From NCBI GenBank assembly GCA_020809705.1, contig CP085829.1, positions 3,534,001 through 3,598,000 of the forward strand: 64,000 nt of DNA, read 5' to 3'. Under the pieces are notes generated by a model that worked only from the letters and a program-made list of their open reading frames with translations, searched no databases and had not been told where the DNA came from. Made by a program: the position numbers and the translations under genes. Origin of the DNA: Calonectria ilicicola. Lineage: Eukaryota > Ascomycota > Sordariomycetes > Hypocreales > Nectriaceae. Below are positions 20,373 through 31,902 of the stretch, piece after piece (position 1 is the stretch's first letter; every line of letters starts with the position of its first letter).

Positions 20373-21539
20373 CTAAGTCTCAGGTCCATCCTCAAATTCA
20401 TCCTCAGGTGTAAGCCGATCATCCTGTTCCGCATCAAGGTCAAATTCGAAACGAGCATTATTGTACGTGAGTCTATGTTGAACCCGCATAGTCCCCATAG
20501 TCCTAGCGAACCATGGCAGGAAGGTGTTTTGCACCCAAAGTGCTAAAATATGCAGAGAAACCCGGAGGCGATCCAGTCCAGCAACCGAGTTGGTGCTCCC
20601 AATATGCAAGCCTACATCGTCAAGGGCCTGCCCAGGTTCTGTCAGAAATGTTTCCTCTGCCATGTTGTGGCAACTCACAATTTCGGTGTCGTCGTCCTTG
20701 GTGAACAGGACGGACCAGTCTCCATCGACTACCCGTATCACGGGCATAGAGATGATTCGGGGACGTGTCGGGTCGTCCCCCAATTGAGCCATCAGCTTAC
20801 GTCTCCAGGCGACCACAGAGAAGAGGATTTCAGCGTTGACGCGGGTCATATCCATCACATTGGATACCGTTTTAATTAAAATGCAGGCTAGTTTCTTGCA
20901 ATAGTCCTGGTAAAAAGGGTTCCCAAGTGACTGGACTTACCCAGGAGGAAGAGTTTCCAAATCGACAAAAAATCGCAACATGCTAAGTTTGCATAAAGTT
21001 CTATCATCCGGTTTGAAGATCATGGCAAGATCAAACACATTTGATCTAAAGTAATCAGGTAAAGGTAGGTATGGCCCGATTTCGTTTCCGTCAACAACCT
21101 CAGGTCTGATCGACGAGTAGGGCGTGAAATAATGACGCAGAACCGTACGGACATTGTCTCTGTTCTTCTCATGTGTAAAGTCATTGTTCAGCCGCAAATA
21201 GCCGATGGAATCGATCATGTCCGCGTGGCCGTTGAGAGCTGGTTGCTCGCTTGACTCGGAAACACGACGACTTTCCCGACTTCCATATGGCCAGGGCTCA
21301 GGGCCTTTCAATTCTTCCTGCGTTGCGAAGTCTGGTGGGGGGATGCCGCTGCTACTCCTACCCGCAGCAAGGTCGTGGTAAAGCTCGCGCGCATCGGCCG
21401 CCAAAATACGATCGATGTCTGACGGATCATACGCGGATTTGGGGGCCATGCCCAATACATATTCTGCGTCCAGGTTAGTTACAAAGGGTTGGGCCCAGGA
21501 AATGAGCCATTCGGCATCAATCGGCGATGGTGTCGCCAT
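20373..21539 (-). pseudogene. Unrecognised protein interrupted by a single in-frame stop
   Basis: From the ATG at 21539 one frame stays open to the stop at 20373 (about 388 codons) except for a TAA at 20937-20939. The sequence just after it still reads as protein (QSLGNPFYQDYCKKLA and onward), so translation potential continues in the same frame. The stop sits in GGGTAAGTCC, which looks like a splice donor, but no acceptor gives a frame-preserving intron of normal length. A CAA-to-TAA change explains it simply. The protein has an acidic N-terminus, a block LPLPDYFRSNVFDLAMIFKPDD and a helical C-terminal half (LFSVVAWRRKLMAQLGDDP). No domain was recognised and no function is proposed. Stop-codon readthrough or a sequencing error remain possible. 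Confidence 0.55.
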
Positions 21540-24388
21540 GTTGCTTGTTAATAATGGCAGTTGGTTGTCAAAGAGGAAGAATCAAGGGGGTTTCTTTCCA
21601 TTTTACGTCAGGCTGTTTCTGGAGCCACGGAATCGGAAATAGATCCGATCCACTAATCACATTTGCAAATCATATATGACTGTAGGCTTTTGGCAGTTGG
21701 GTAACACCCCTGCAATCTACTTGATGTTGGCAAACGGCACACATCCACTCCCCCCTCCGCCAACACAACCATCATAAAAGATGACCACACAATCCATAAT
21801 TTTTATAATGGATCAAACTAACTCGGGAAATAATGACCATTCTTTTACGCCAAAAAAAAAAAAAACATCTCAATATCTTTCCGATTTCATTTTGATTCAT
21901 TCTCGTCGCTTGACCTCGGCCTGGGGGTATGTCTAAGGTGACTGCCCTCCACGCGACAGCCTAGCTGAACCGGTGAGGCTCAAAAAAAGAAAGCAATGGG
22001 AGTAGTGCTGACTTGCCAACTTTTTCAGCTGGTTCAGGTTAGTTCCACTGGAATAATTTGGCCTTGAGAGCCCATTCGCCATTGGATGTTCTCGGTGGAC
22101 CTGTGGCTACCAAGACACATGCATTGCGTGAGACCTTGATTAGAGGCATTCTTATAGGTGTAGTTTGAGAAATCCTTTGGTCTCATTAGGTTGATCTAGA
22201 CATGCTTCTAGTTTCGGACGAGGTTACAATACTTCAAATGGCACTAGAATCAAGGCGAGGCTGAGGTATCCATACTTTGGCCCCCCCCCCTCCTCTTCGA
22301 TCCGTGTCATAATCATGAAAATTTTTCTTGTTCATGCCAGGATGTTGTATGTAACTCGACCCGTCCATTTGTGACTTGTCCGAAAAAATTCTCGGAGCAA
22401 CCCCGTAGGATGCATACAGCTGAATGTCACCATGACGGAGCATGTTTGAGGGGAATGACGACGCAGGTGAGGAGGTCGGGAATATTACCATGGAAAGCGA
22501 CGCGAAATTCCCCCTAGCATGGCCAAAATAAATCCGAAACTAATTAAAAACAACCGAGAAGTTGATTGTATCTTGGTCGGGCGAATCATATGGCCAAACT
22601 TAATTGTATCTGCCACCGTTGTGGCTTTGGAGCTCCCTCTAGGTTAGAGCCCACGATTTACCAAAACAACCGAGAATGATGCCCGTTTTGTCTCTCCTTT
22701 TTACTGACCTCATCGATCCTGTTCGATTTCGTCAATCGGTCTCTTGATCTGCTGCTGCGGCGGCGTCCCCGTGTTTTGGTACATGGCTTGCCTGCCACGC
22801 AGGCGCATGGGCCGCCTGGGTTCAGTCCACTGGCGTCATGATAAGGCCAAGGCCCAGGTCTGACCTGATGGCCTGGACAGCCATTGGCGGACGCGATTGC
22901 GCGTGTCTCTCAGTGTCACGTCGTTTAGGCAGGTTTCTTGCGCTGGTCTTTGAATTGCTTTTTATGGCCATAATTTGGCCGTGATATGGCCCTGCACATC
23001 CATGGCCCGGAGAGACAACCATAAGATTGATGCATAAAGGGCCGGTGGGTGCACAGTGTCAAGTAACGGACTTGAAATGTACTTGGAGAAACAGGCCCCC
23101 GGTCCACGGCCGAGAGCTTATAGGGCACCATCAGCATGGCCCGTCGCATGCTGGGCGGGCTGGAGAAAGTGATCAGTGAGGTGGTTAACCTGCTGTGCTG
23201 TCGCAGCGAAGTGTGCCCTGGGTGGTGCCCCGTGCGGTCGCTTCCAGGGGCGATGGGGCACTGCGCTCACGCGGGACTGCAACCACTGGCAGCAGTGTCA
23301 CTACCACTGGCTCAACTGCCAACACCCTCACCCTCACCCTCACCCTCGCTGCGAGCACGTGGGAAGCGGGTTGAGCATCGCCCTTGTGCCAATAATTTAT
23401 TTGTACTTCATCTTCAAAGAAAAGACGACTTCGGCCCCCCCTTTTTTTTTTTTTTTTTTTTTTCTTTTCCCCTTCCGCTTCTCTCGTTCAGGATGCAGAA
23501 AGCTTTACATCCTTATCCCATCATGCATTCTCCGGGGGGTTAGTAGTCTCAGTTGGTGTTGGCCTAGCCTGCTCGTGGGCACCTGCGGCCGGGCCAGGGA
23601 TGTGTCGAGATGGTTGCGTGTGCAGCCAGAGAGTAAATGTGGGTTCGATGGTTTGGTTGGTGCGTCGTAGGATGGTCTTGGATGGCCCGATTACCCAGAG
23701 AGGGTGGGTTGAGAAAAAGGCCTTCGCAGATGCAACTCTAACACATGGAAGGGAAAACAAGTAGAGAGGAAAAGGGGGCCCTGACCATGGATGAGAATCA
23801 CAGTCGAGGGAACAACCCAGCAAGAGGCAGAAATGCAAAACCGTCCACGACAGACGTGTTGCGGGTCTTCGGTAGCGCTATCAACGAGCAATAGTGGGGC
23901 TGAAGTTGGACGGGAAACAGGGTCACGGTTGGCTTTTACTGGGAGATGTCGCTATAAACACTGCGGCTTGAACCACTGCCAGGTCTTGCCACTCCCTGTT
24001 TCTTCTGCAGCCAACTTCCATCACACATCCGTTGCCCTTGGGCCGGTGCTCGTCATGATGTTAGTCATCGTGATGTTGGCCTTTGGTCTCCCTGTCTTTG
24101 GGCATTCTGCATGCTATAACCTACTCAGTCTGCGACTTGAATCTTAACACTCACTCCCCAGGCGCGAAACTGTCTGTCAAAAGAAGGTGCTTATTCGCTA
24201 GACTAGTGGTAAAAGAGTGTCCTAATTATCGAAGAGCCCCCCAGGTTATAGTTAACGAGCGACGCAACCCCACCTCCCAGTTCATCCACTATCCACCCAC
24301 TATCTACCCGCTATCCATCCACTACCCATCCACTATCCACCCACTATCTACCTGCTGTCCATCTACTACCCATTCACTATCCATCTGC
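21540..24388. other. Gene-poor region
   Basis: No supported gene. It holds poly-A (about 21851-21864) and poly-T (about 23442-23463) tracts, a second copy of the dispersed repeat at 22557-22643, a CACCCT repeat near 23325-23345, and a degenerate CCATCCACTAT/CCACCCACTAT minisatellite from about 24283 that carries a MITE. Confidence 0.5.
22557..22643 (+). repeat. Dispersed repeat, copy 2
   Basis: Matches 11991-12072 with the shared words TTGGTCGGGC, CCAAACTT and TTGGAGCTCCCTCT. Both copies lie in the same orientation in gene-poor DNA. Confidence 0.55.
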
Positions 24389-24390
24389 TA

Positions 24391-24513
24391 AGACGAGACC
24401 CTTGTCAACCGACCCCCACGTGACTTTTACTGCCAAAAGACGTCTCGATGCTTAGATAATCGATATTTTTGGTGGTGAAAGTCACGGGGGGTCGGTTGAC
24501 AAGGGTCTCGTCT
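24391..24513. mobile_element. MITE-like foldback element with TA target duplication
   Basis: This 123-bp segment is almost wholly an inverted repeat. The left arm starts AGACGAGACCCTTGTCAACC, and the right arm is its reverse complement with one indel and one or two mismatches over about 43 bp. The dinucleotide TA flanks both ends (24389-24390 and 24514-24515), as expected for Tc1/mariner-type insertion. It sits inside a CCATCCACTAT-type minisatellite that continues on both sides. There is no coding capacity, so it depends on a transposase from elsewhere. Confidence 0.85.
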
Positions 24514-24724
24514 TATCCACCATCCGCTATCCACCACCATCTACCCTCCATCATATCCATTTTAAATCCGATCCTACGCCTCATCATCGAAAGAGGCAGG
24601 TTTCTTCCGTCACATCTCCTCGCCCCCACTATGGCGACGTCGCGCCTGTCCCCGGTGTCTCAACTCATCCAACCCCCGCCTAGCCACGTACTCGACAATT
24701 TTTGCTGCCAAGTGGTAATTGAGT

Positions 24725-25903
24725 TCAGTTATCATCCTCACTCTCACTCTCACTGTTAAACCTCACGTCTCCGTCTGAATACTCACTACGAGTAGCATCA
24801 TCCAGAGAGCCTAGATCTATGAAGCATTGAAATGCCAGCCTGTCGAACAATTCTCCATCAGACAGGTTTTCAATGCAACACATGTCATAGTGATAGCGCA
24901 AAGCATTCTCATCGACGTAGCTGGGAACTTGTGCCACCTGGTCATGGTATTTCAGAATCACGTCGTAAGGCACGAAGACGCGAATCCGATGCGTTTTTGG
25001 CTCAATAGAAAAGAAACGTGCGTCAAAGAGATCGCCGAGGTGGCTTAGCATTGCCAGTCCGTTCGGAGGCAACCAAGTGTGCTGCCAGGCCAATTCATTA
25101 TTCCCGCAGGGCCGACATGTCACCGGGTAGTGGGTGTAATGGCACTGAGGCACGATATGGGTTGGGCGGAGGGATAGCGGCACCATTGGAGCACTCCAGT
25201 ATTTGCCTTCACCCGATACTACACACCCGGTTGGAATGGCAGCGGTCAGGACCGACTCGACAAACTTGTTTCTGTAAGAGGCACCTATGTTAGGGTAGGC
25301 TCCGGTGCGTGGAACAACTATGCTCGTTGCAGCATCGAATGCGCGCGTGCTGGCCGCGCCTTGGCCCCACGGGAGTCTAGCATCGATGATTATTGCTGAT
25401 CTGTCCAAGTCTCTCGGTACCTCATTTACAGCCAAGTATCTAGAGTCGTGTCGGAATGATGGCGGCTCCACATCCCTCGCACAACCCATTTTGAGATGTG
25501 TTTCCAGTGTCGCATCATTGCCAACTGAACACTCGTCACTTTTGTGCCAAACAAGATACAGCCTCAGTTTCTCCGACTCATCCAGCATCGGCAACAGTTG
25601 GTTGAGACCAGCCGCGTAGAAGGTGCCGCCGGGATTGGTCCAGTTTGCGTCTGTTTCGCCATCCGGCGGTCCACGCACAAAGCAGAGCGTCTTGAGGGAC
25701 AACTTCTTGCCGTCGACCTGCGGACGATCGAACTTGAAGCAGAGGCGTATTTCTTCGAGAATGTCCCCAAACGTCAAGCGCTGCTCGGAATTTGGGGGCT
25801 GGAACAAGCCTGTGAAGGCTTCGTTGCTAGCATAGAAGTGGACGTTCCATCCTTCACGCCGGGAAGGACAGGTTCCCAAGGTCGGGGTCACAAAGGCATC
25901 CAT
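24725..25903 (-). CDS. HNH endonuclease domain protein
   Basis: A single exon of 392 aa from an ATG at 25903 (MDAFVTPTLG). An upstream in-frame ATG at 26056 would add an unlikely basic leader. The central block AAIPTGCVVSGEG, then LRPTHIVPQCHYTHYPV, matches the HNH_2-type domain common in fungal proteins of unknown role, with the His of THIVPQ as the likely catalytic residue. N-terminal to it is a conserved block (WNVHFYAS, LTFGDILEEIRLCF). C-terminal are Trp-rich and acidic parts ending SESESEDDN. Such genes occur in large families in filamentous fungi. Whether this one cuts DNA or has another role cannot be judged here. It stands alone in repeat-rich DNA. Confidence 0.8.
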   Translation of the reverse strand: MDAFVTPTLGTCPSRREGWNVHFYASNEAFTGLFQPPNSEQRLTFGDILEEIRLCFKFDRPQVDGKKLSLKTLCFVRGPPDGETDANWTNPGGTFYAAGLNQLLPMLDESEKLRLYLVWHKSDECSVGNDATLETHLKMGCARDVEPPSFRHDSRYLAVNEVPRDLDRSAIIIDARLPWGQGAASTRAFDAATSIVVPRTGAYPNIGASYRNKFVESVLTAAIPTGCVVSGEGKYWSAPMVPLSLRPTHIVPQCHYTHYPVTCRPCGNNELAWQHTWLPPNGLAMLSHLGDLFDARFFSIEPKTHRIRVFVPYDVILKYHDQVAQVPSYVDENALRYHYDMCCIENLSDGELFDRLAFQCFIDLGSLDDATRSEYSDGDVRFNSESESEDDN

Positions 25904-26321
25904 TGCAGGAATTTTTAGAGTTGATATTTGTGACAAAGGAGGAGCAATAGATAAGGAGGAGTGATAGATGGGAGTGGGTAGACGGGTGAGGATGGGCAAG
26001 AGTATAGGTTCCCTGGGCTTTGACTTGCTCTTTATACACCATTGGCGCGCACGCATCCGTACATATCATATCTATGGTGTAAGTGGCTGTTCACCTATAG
26101 AGCCTGATCCCGGCCGATGCTTACTTTGTTGCTCTAGTCATCCGCACATTGCCACCAGAAATGATACATCAGTCTTGCTGAGTGGCTTTTTGGAGTCAAA
26201 CACACTTCACACAAGTCGTGCCTGCAAAGGCTCGCCAGTGACATCCAGAGCGCTAGTGTTTCTCCAGAGCTTGGTATGGATACTTGCAACGCCATAACCA
26301 TTCCGCACGCGGAATCTCTTT

Positions 26322-26376
26322 ACCTTTCGGGTTAGTTGCTTGGTTAGTTGCTTGGTTAGTTGCCTGGTTAGTTACT
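26322..26376 (+). repeat. 12-bp tandem repeat, four copies
   Basis: GTTAGTTGCTTG is repeated four times with two substitutions in the last copies. It is a short microsatellite-like array with no coding meaning that I can see. Confidence 0.75.
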
Positions 26377-26924
26377 TGTCCCCTTTTTCATGAGTATTGA
26401 CAGTGCAAATGCACTAAAATGTGCGGAATACAACGGTAAACTATGCCCCAGTTGACCTATTTGTCCGTCAGAGCCGGGTGTCGTTTCAATCGAAGGGAGC
26501 GCCTCTCCATTTGAGAATAAACATTTCTTGGGGCATTAGCGAAATGGTATGGTTTTAACTACAATATTCTCTTTTATTCATGCACTGGCCCGCAAACCGT
26601 GCAGCATGCCAAAAAGACAAATAAAGTCAGTCATTTCCCCCCAACTTTCTGCTTCATTCTGGCTCTCGGCGAGTATGGTTGCCAAGCAAACAAAATCTGG
26701 CATCCTGAAAACGAAAGTTCACCCGAGGTTTCACATTTTTAAGCAAAGCTGATAGAAGGTGGTTGAATACGGCAGTATTTGATCGCCTGCCGGATTTGCT
26801 TCTTCTAATGGGAGGCCTGTGGTGGTGACATAAGCAGAATCTGAAAATACCCAGCGGCAATTAGTCCTTTTTGCCAACTCACCGGATTACCTTTTTCTCC
26901 AAATCCCTTCATGAACATCGCTAG

Positions 26925-27430
26925 CTTCAAACAGCCCCACTTCCAACAGCTTCCAACAACCCGGTTCATCACAACCCGGCTCCAACAGGTGTGTTTTCTA
27001 CTACTTCTAATAGCCCAGCTTCTAACAGCTTCAAACAGCCCGATTTCTCATAGCTTCAAACAGCCCGATTTCTCACAGCTTCCAACAGCCCGGTTCGTCA
27101 CAACCCGGCTCCAACAGGTGCGTTTTCTGCTGCTTCCAATAGCCCGGTTTCTCACAGCTTCCAACAGCTTCAAACAGCCCAGCTTCTAAGACCTTCCAGC
27201 AGCCCGGTTTCTCACAGCTTCCAACAGCTTCGAACAGCCCAGCTCCAACAGGTGCATTTTCTGCTGCTTCAAACAACCCGGTTTCTCACAGCTTCTCATA
27301 GCCTAGCTCCAATAGCTTCCAATAGCCCGGCTCCTCACAGCCCAGCTCCAACAGGTGTGTTTTCCACTGCTTCAAATAGCCTGGCTTCCAATAGCTTCCA
27401 ATAGCCCAGTTTCTTCTAGCCCAGCTTTAA
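26925..27430 (+). repeat. Complex minisatellite of AGCTTCCAACAGCCCGG-type units
   Basis: About 500 bp of imperfect 15-25-bp words (CTTCCAACAGC, GGTTTCTCACAGC) is organised into a higher-order repeat. The segment GGCTCCAACAGGTG followed by CGTTTTCTGCTGCTTC recurs near 26981, 27109, 27240 and 27345, that is every 105-130 bp. Frames open on either strand reflect the repeat composition and not a recognisable protein. Confidence 0.8.
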
Positions 27431-29086
27431 TAAAATCAATATCTACTAATTCTAGTAATTTGGCTTTTTCACGGCTTTGCGCTTCCCACGACCAGGCGCT
27501 AGCGTGTGCGTCAGGGTATCTTGTTTAATCATCGGGTGGTTTTTGCTAGAGGGTATATATCACAAAAGGCCAACATTGATTCTTGACCTGGTGGCACGTC
27601 GCACATTCCCTTGTCTACGTATGCCGCACAAAAACGAAGAGACGGAGCCAATGCACAACCCCTTTATCGAGCGTCATTCTGCAACTGTAACACTTATTTC
27701 TATGGATTTTAGTAGTCTTTTTTTATGTGAAAACCCGCGCACACAAACGCTAAGCGTCTCGAAGAAGTACTGTCGGCATTGACTTGAATACCGCATCCCC
27801 TTCAAACGTGAGTCCCAGAACCCCCCCCCTCCCGAAACAAGAAAAAATCCAGAGAAGCCTATTTTCTTTAGCACACGTATTCAATCATAAATCTCTTCAT
27901 TTTCTACAATTCTGTCTGACCTAGAGCCCAACAGCTCCGGAAAGTTGGCGATTCCTTCATTTGAGTTTTGGCAGATCTCGACCCATCCACTCATTCAGTG
28001 AAACCACGAAACCAGTCCTCTCTCTACAAAAGATTTTATGATAGATCTGAGTTGGAAAGATAAATTACAGAAATTCGACGTTGCCGCTGTGCCATGCATG
28101 TGAGACCCCCGCTTGGTACGACGACACGGAGAAGTATTGGGGAAGCAGTGGTAATTCTCAGCCGGGTATCTTTACTGTCAGCCCCCAGAATGTCTTGTAA
28201 GCAAGGTCCAACTTTTCTTTCTTTCTTTTATTCATTCATAGACCTTCCCAAGTGAAAAAAAAAACAGCTTCATGGTTTATCTTGAAATTCAGGGGCCGGT
28301 AGCGCAACGCCGGTTACCCTACAGTGACGACCACCCTCCTTGGTCCACTCTAGTGTACATTGAAAGGAAGGCAACGCGCAAGTTCCGGGGTTGAGACGGG
28401 GAAATAAAACTGTGAGATGATACCCTGCTGGTCCAATCCATTTTGACACATACCTCCTTTTGCCTTGCTGCTCTGTTCGGTTGAGGCAAGAATGTCCACT
28501 GCAGTCGAAGAGCCCACACGAGTACACAAATTTGCTAAAACTCTTTGAAGTTTACCTTGAGAAAACTACCTACTCTGGTGCGTTTGAGAAATCCTCTGGA
28601 AGCGTGCATCTGGAACATTCTCACGGGGGGTAAACACAATACCCTTGATGTCGTGGGGGCCACTTACAGGGTGCACTCCCGCCGACCTAGTCTACATATT
28701 TGAACACAAATGGCATCAGACCATCTAGTACTAAGGGGACAAGGAATACTACGTGCGGAAATACCCTATTGGACGATGGCATGGTTGAGGCTCATATTTT
28801 CCAGAGCACGAGTCAGCTGCCGAAGCTAGTCCAACTTGGACACGCGTAATATATCCTCAACTATCATCATACCACTTGTGATATGCAGGCTTGCGAAGCC
28901 GACAACACTGGCATGCAGTCCGTCTAATACATACAATAGAGGCAAGCGGGGCAAGGTAGTGTGTGGGGGACGTTGCATCCACAGGTCCATCCCATCCCAA
29001 TGGCTTATACAGGATTTGAAGAGGCAAGTGGCAGTTGTTGAGAACAAGGGTTCCCAACCCACTTGCATCAATACACGAAGGTGTTA

Positions 29087-29615
29087 TCAATCGTTCGCCC
29101 CGGCCGATCCGATCCGTGCTAGTACATAAGGATCAAACTTCCCGAGCACATCTGACTCTCTTTGGGCAGGCTGTGACTGCTTCCTGAAATGGTTCTGTGA
29201 TGGGGAAACTGAGGAGTTCTGGTTGACCTTTAGTTTCCCAAGGGCAGGCTCGTCAAGGTCTGACAGCGACTGATCCTCTGAAGGTGGCCCCAAGTGGGCA
29301 TGTTCGGGTCTGGATACGGCGTGACTGGGCTCAGAGGCATTGGCTTCCAGGGCCCTGTCTTCAAGTAACTCTAAAGCTGGGGAACTGTCAGGGATCGTGG
29401 CTTTAAAAAAAAAGAGTTAGCGTCGATCAAGACAGATTTTTCCCCCTTCTTTAAAAAGGGAAAAAAAAGAAGGGAGGAGGAGAGGATTGCATACCATTTC
29501 TTTCAACATCTTTGGTGGTCAGACGGTGCTTTCGACAGTACCAGAGACCGGTGGCAATGGATGCCATGAGGCAGATCAACATGCCGACGAGAAGACCAAC
29601 GCAAAGACGGTCCAT
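29087..29615 (-). CDS. Small single-pass membrane protein, uncharacterised
   Basis: Exons 29495-29615 and 29087-29400 join in frame across a 94-nt intron (GTATGC donor, CGCTAAC branch point, T-rich stretch, AAAG acceptor), giving 144 aa. The N-terminus MDRLCVGLLVGMLICLMASI is one hydrophobic segment of about 22 residues, followed by WYCRKHRL. The basic cluster suggests an N-out/C-in anchor or a signal anchor. The remainder is polar, Ser/Gln/Glu-rich and probably disordered. I do not recognise a family. The clean splice and clear topology argue for a real gene. Confidence 0.6.
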
Positions 29616-31902
29616 TGCATCAGAAATTGGGATGAGAGAGAGAACTGGAGCTGATTCATTACTGCTGTCAATGGGCTGAGAGAGACCCGGATTAAATAGT
29701 GTATCCTCTGAATCACAGCTCCACTCTGCTTCCTTTTGCTGGTGTTAGTCCAACCTTCCCTACTTCATGTCTGAGAGAGCGCCGCTAACGGGGATGGTTC
29801 AGAGCGGCGAGGGGCTTTGCAAAGTGAGAGAGTGAGACGGAGACGGAGACGGACACAGAGACGGACACAGAGGAAAATAAATAGCCAACACGGTCTTCCC
29901 TTTCCTCGTGGATTCCATGCGTCATTGGGTTTTTGTTCAGTAGTTCTTTTTGTTGACACACTCACTCAATTAATTCTCTTTGCAACCTGCAACCTACAAC
30001 CTACAACCTGCAAGCTTCACGGAGTCAACCCCCCCGTCACTCGCAATATGGATAGGGTCAGTAATGTGTGATGATGATGACATGGCTGGAAATATTGGTT
30101 TGCTAATAAGAAAATAGAACGCTGGACCGGTCTGGTGTGGTTCCCGCAGCGGAGAGGCGCAGCAGGTCCAGATCAAAAGCACATTTTCCAAAAATCCCGA
30201 CAGACCAACTAGAGCTGAGGAGGATGACGAGGACGGGATATGGTTCTGTAGGCGGAAGAGGGTGCACAAGAGCCCCAAGGTAGCGGGGTTCCCATGTAGG
30301 GGGGGGAGTGGACTCCTCCAGCAGCAGAAGAAGAAGACGATGGGTGCTCAGTAGAGTAAAGTGGATGGATGGATGGCTGAATGAATGAATGGCAGGCAAT
30401 TGGAAAAGAAAAACCTGGTCTTGGTAATTGAAATCGGGTTTCTCCGGCGGTCGAAATTGACAAGTCAATCTGGTTGTGTGTAGTAGGACTGTAGGTGTAT
30501 GTACAGTGTGCATGTACATACCTCGCTGAGGTCTAGGTCTGGAACAAGCAGCAGTAGTAGCAGCAGCAGCAGTAGCAGCAGCAGTAGTAGCAGTAGTAGC
30601 AGCAGGCGCATTACGCTAAGCTGGGGGTTGGTGCCAAGTAAACAGCCATACATTGATGCGTACGTAGTTGCCCCTCCATAAAAAAAAAAAAATAATAAAC
30701 AAGAAAAACAAGAAAAAAGAAAATAAAACCGAAGACTCGCCAAGACCCCCCGAGGTCGATCAAACTTCTTCCCAAGTCCCTTTTCCTCCTCCCCCTGACC
30801 TGAGCTGACCCGACCTGGCGTGATGGTGAGTGAGACAATGTGCAAACACGGCCCAGCCAGCTCCAACTTAAAACAAGTGGTGGGGAGGGAGGGACAAACA
30901 AACTTGACGCATGGGGGGGTTGAAGCGCACTGTGACAATGCGGCGTTGCGGTGGGTCCAATTGTTTCAGTGCAAGTGCGGGTCATGATGGGATGTACACA
31001 CAGAGTGAACACACGGGGTGAACACACAGGGTGAACACACAGAGTGAACACGGATCGCCGATCTGTGTCAGCAAGCAGCCGTCGGGGCAATCGGCGGTGG
31101 TAGTGGTGGTGGTAGGTCCGTAGGGGAGGGTAGGGTAGAGTGAGGTAGAGGTAGGGTGAAGTAGGGTAGAGGTAGGGAGGGTGAAGTAAAGCGAAGTGAA
31201 GTGAGATGGTGGTGGCTCTGCTCTCTCTCTCTCTGGCTGGCACCTTGGCACCTTGGCACTTGGGGACGGACTGGACTGGACTGACACCTGCCTGGGACTG
31301 ACACCTGGGAAACCCAGCACCCCCTCTTGTTTCTGCTCTCCTCTCTCTGCTCTCTGCTCCCTGGTCCCCCCTCTCTACCCCCCCTCTCTACCCCCCCCCC
31401 TCTCTTCTTCTTCTTTTTCCTCTCTCTCTACTGACTGACCGACCGGCTGCATGTATCACACGGCATCAGGCATTTCTGATGCCAAAATTTCCCGTGTTGC
31501 ATCTCCCCCCCCCTCTCCTCTGTGTGCGTGTTCATTTTTTTTTCTTTTTTTTCTTTTCTTTTTCTTCTTCTTTTTCCTTTTTTAGTTCGTCTTATTTTAT
31601 TTTATTTTAATTTTTTCTCCCCCCCCCCCCATGTTCCTTCATCTTTTTTTTCATCCCTCCTCCCTGGGGTTTCCTAATTCGCAACAACTTCCTAAACTAA
31701 ACTCGGGCGACTTTTATTCCCAGCTCTGTCCAGCTCTGCTCAGCCCTACCCTGATTCTACCCTGCTTCTGCCCTGCACGCCTTCTCGCTTACTTGCTTGA
31801 CCATGTTCCTCTCTGTCACCTGTACTTGAGCCCATCCAACGCTTTGTTCTTTCGTCTCCCTTCAAAATATACTCGGAGAAAAAAAAGAAACCCATCATCA
31901 CA
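29616..31902. other. Long low-complexity region upstream of the APH-like gene
   Basis: No supported gene. It contains an (AGC/AGT)n microsatellite at about 30548-30605, four copies of GTGAACACACRGG at about 31003-31050, CT-rich runs at 31210-31435 and poly-C/poly-T tracts at 31500-31630. The pyrimidine-rich DNA just before 31903 is typical of a fungal promoter and 5' leader. The apparent ORFs here are Ser- or Leu-repeat artefacts. Confidence 0.5.

Larger units (their letters stand above)
25904..29086. other. Gene-poor, minisatellite-rich region
   Basis: No supported gene. Tandem repeats at about 26322-26376 (12-bp GTTAGTTGCTTG, four copies) and 26925-27430 are listed separately. A minus-strand frame at 28270-28527 has Cys-rich content (NPGTCALPSFQCTLEW) and a GTATGT donor-like site, but I could not build a consistent gene from it. 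Confidence 0.45.

Noticed and set aside
26911..27276. ORFs on both strands in the minisatellite
   Set aside because: Open frames follow from the repeat unit lacking stop codons; there is no start or splice context and the sequence is not protein-like.
30499..31320. Several overlapping ORFs on both strands
   Set aside because: They come from AGC, CT and GGTAG low-complexity repeats, with no conserved domain.
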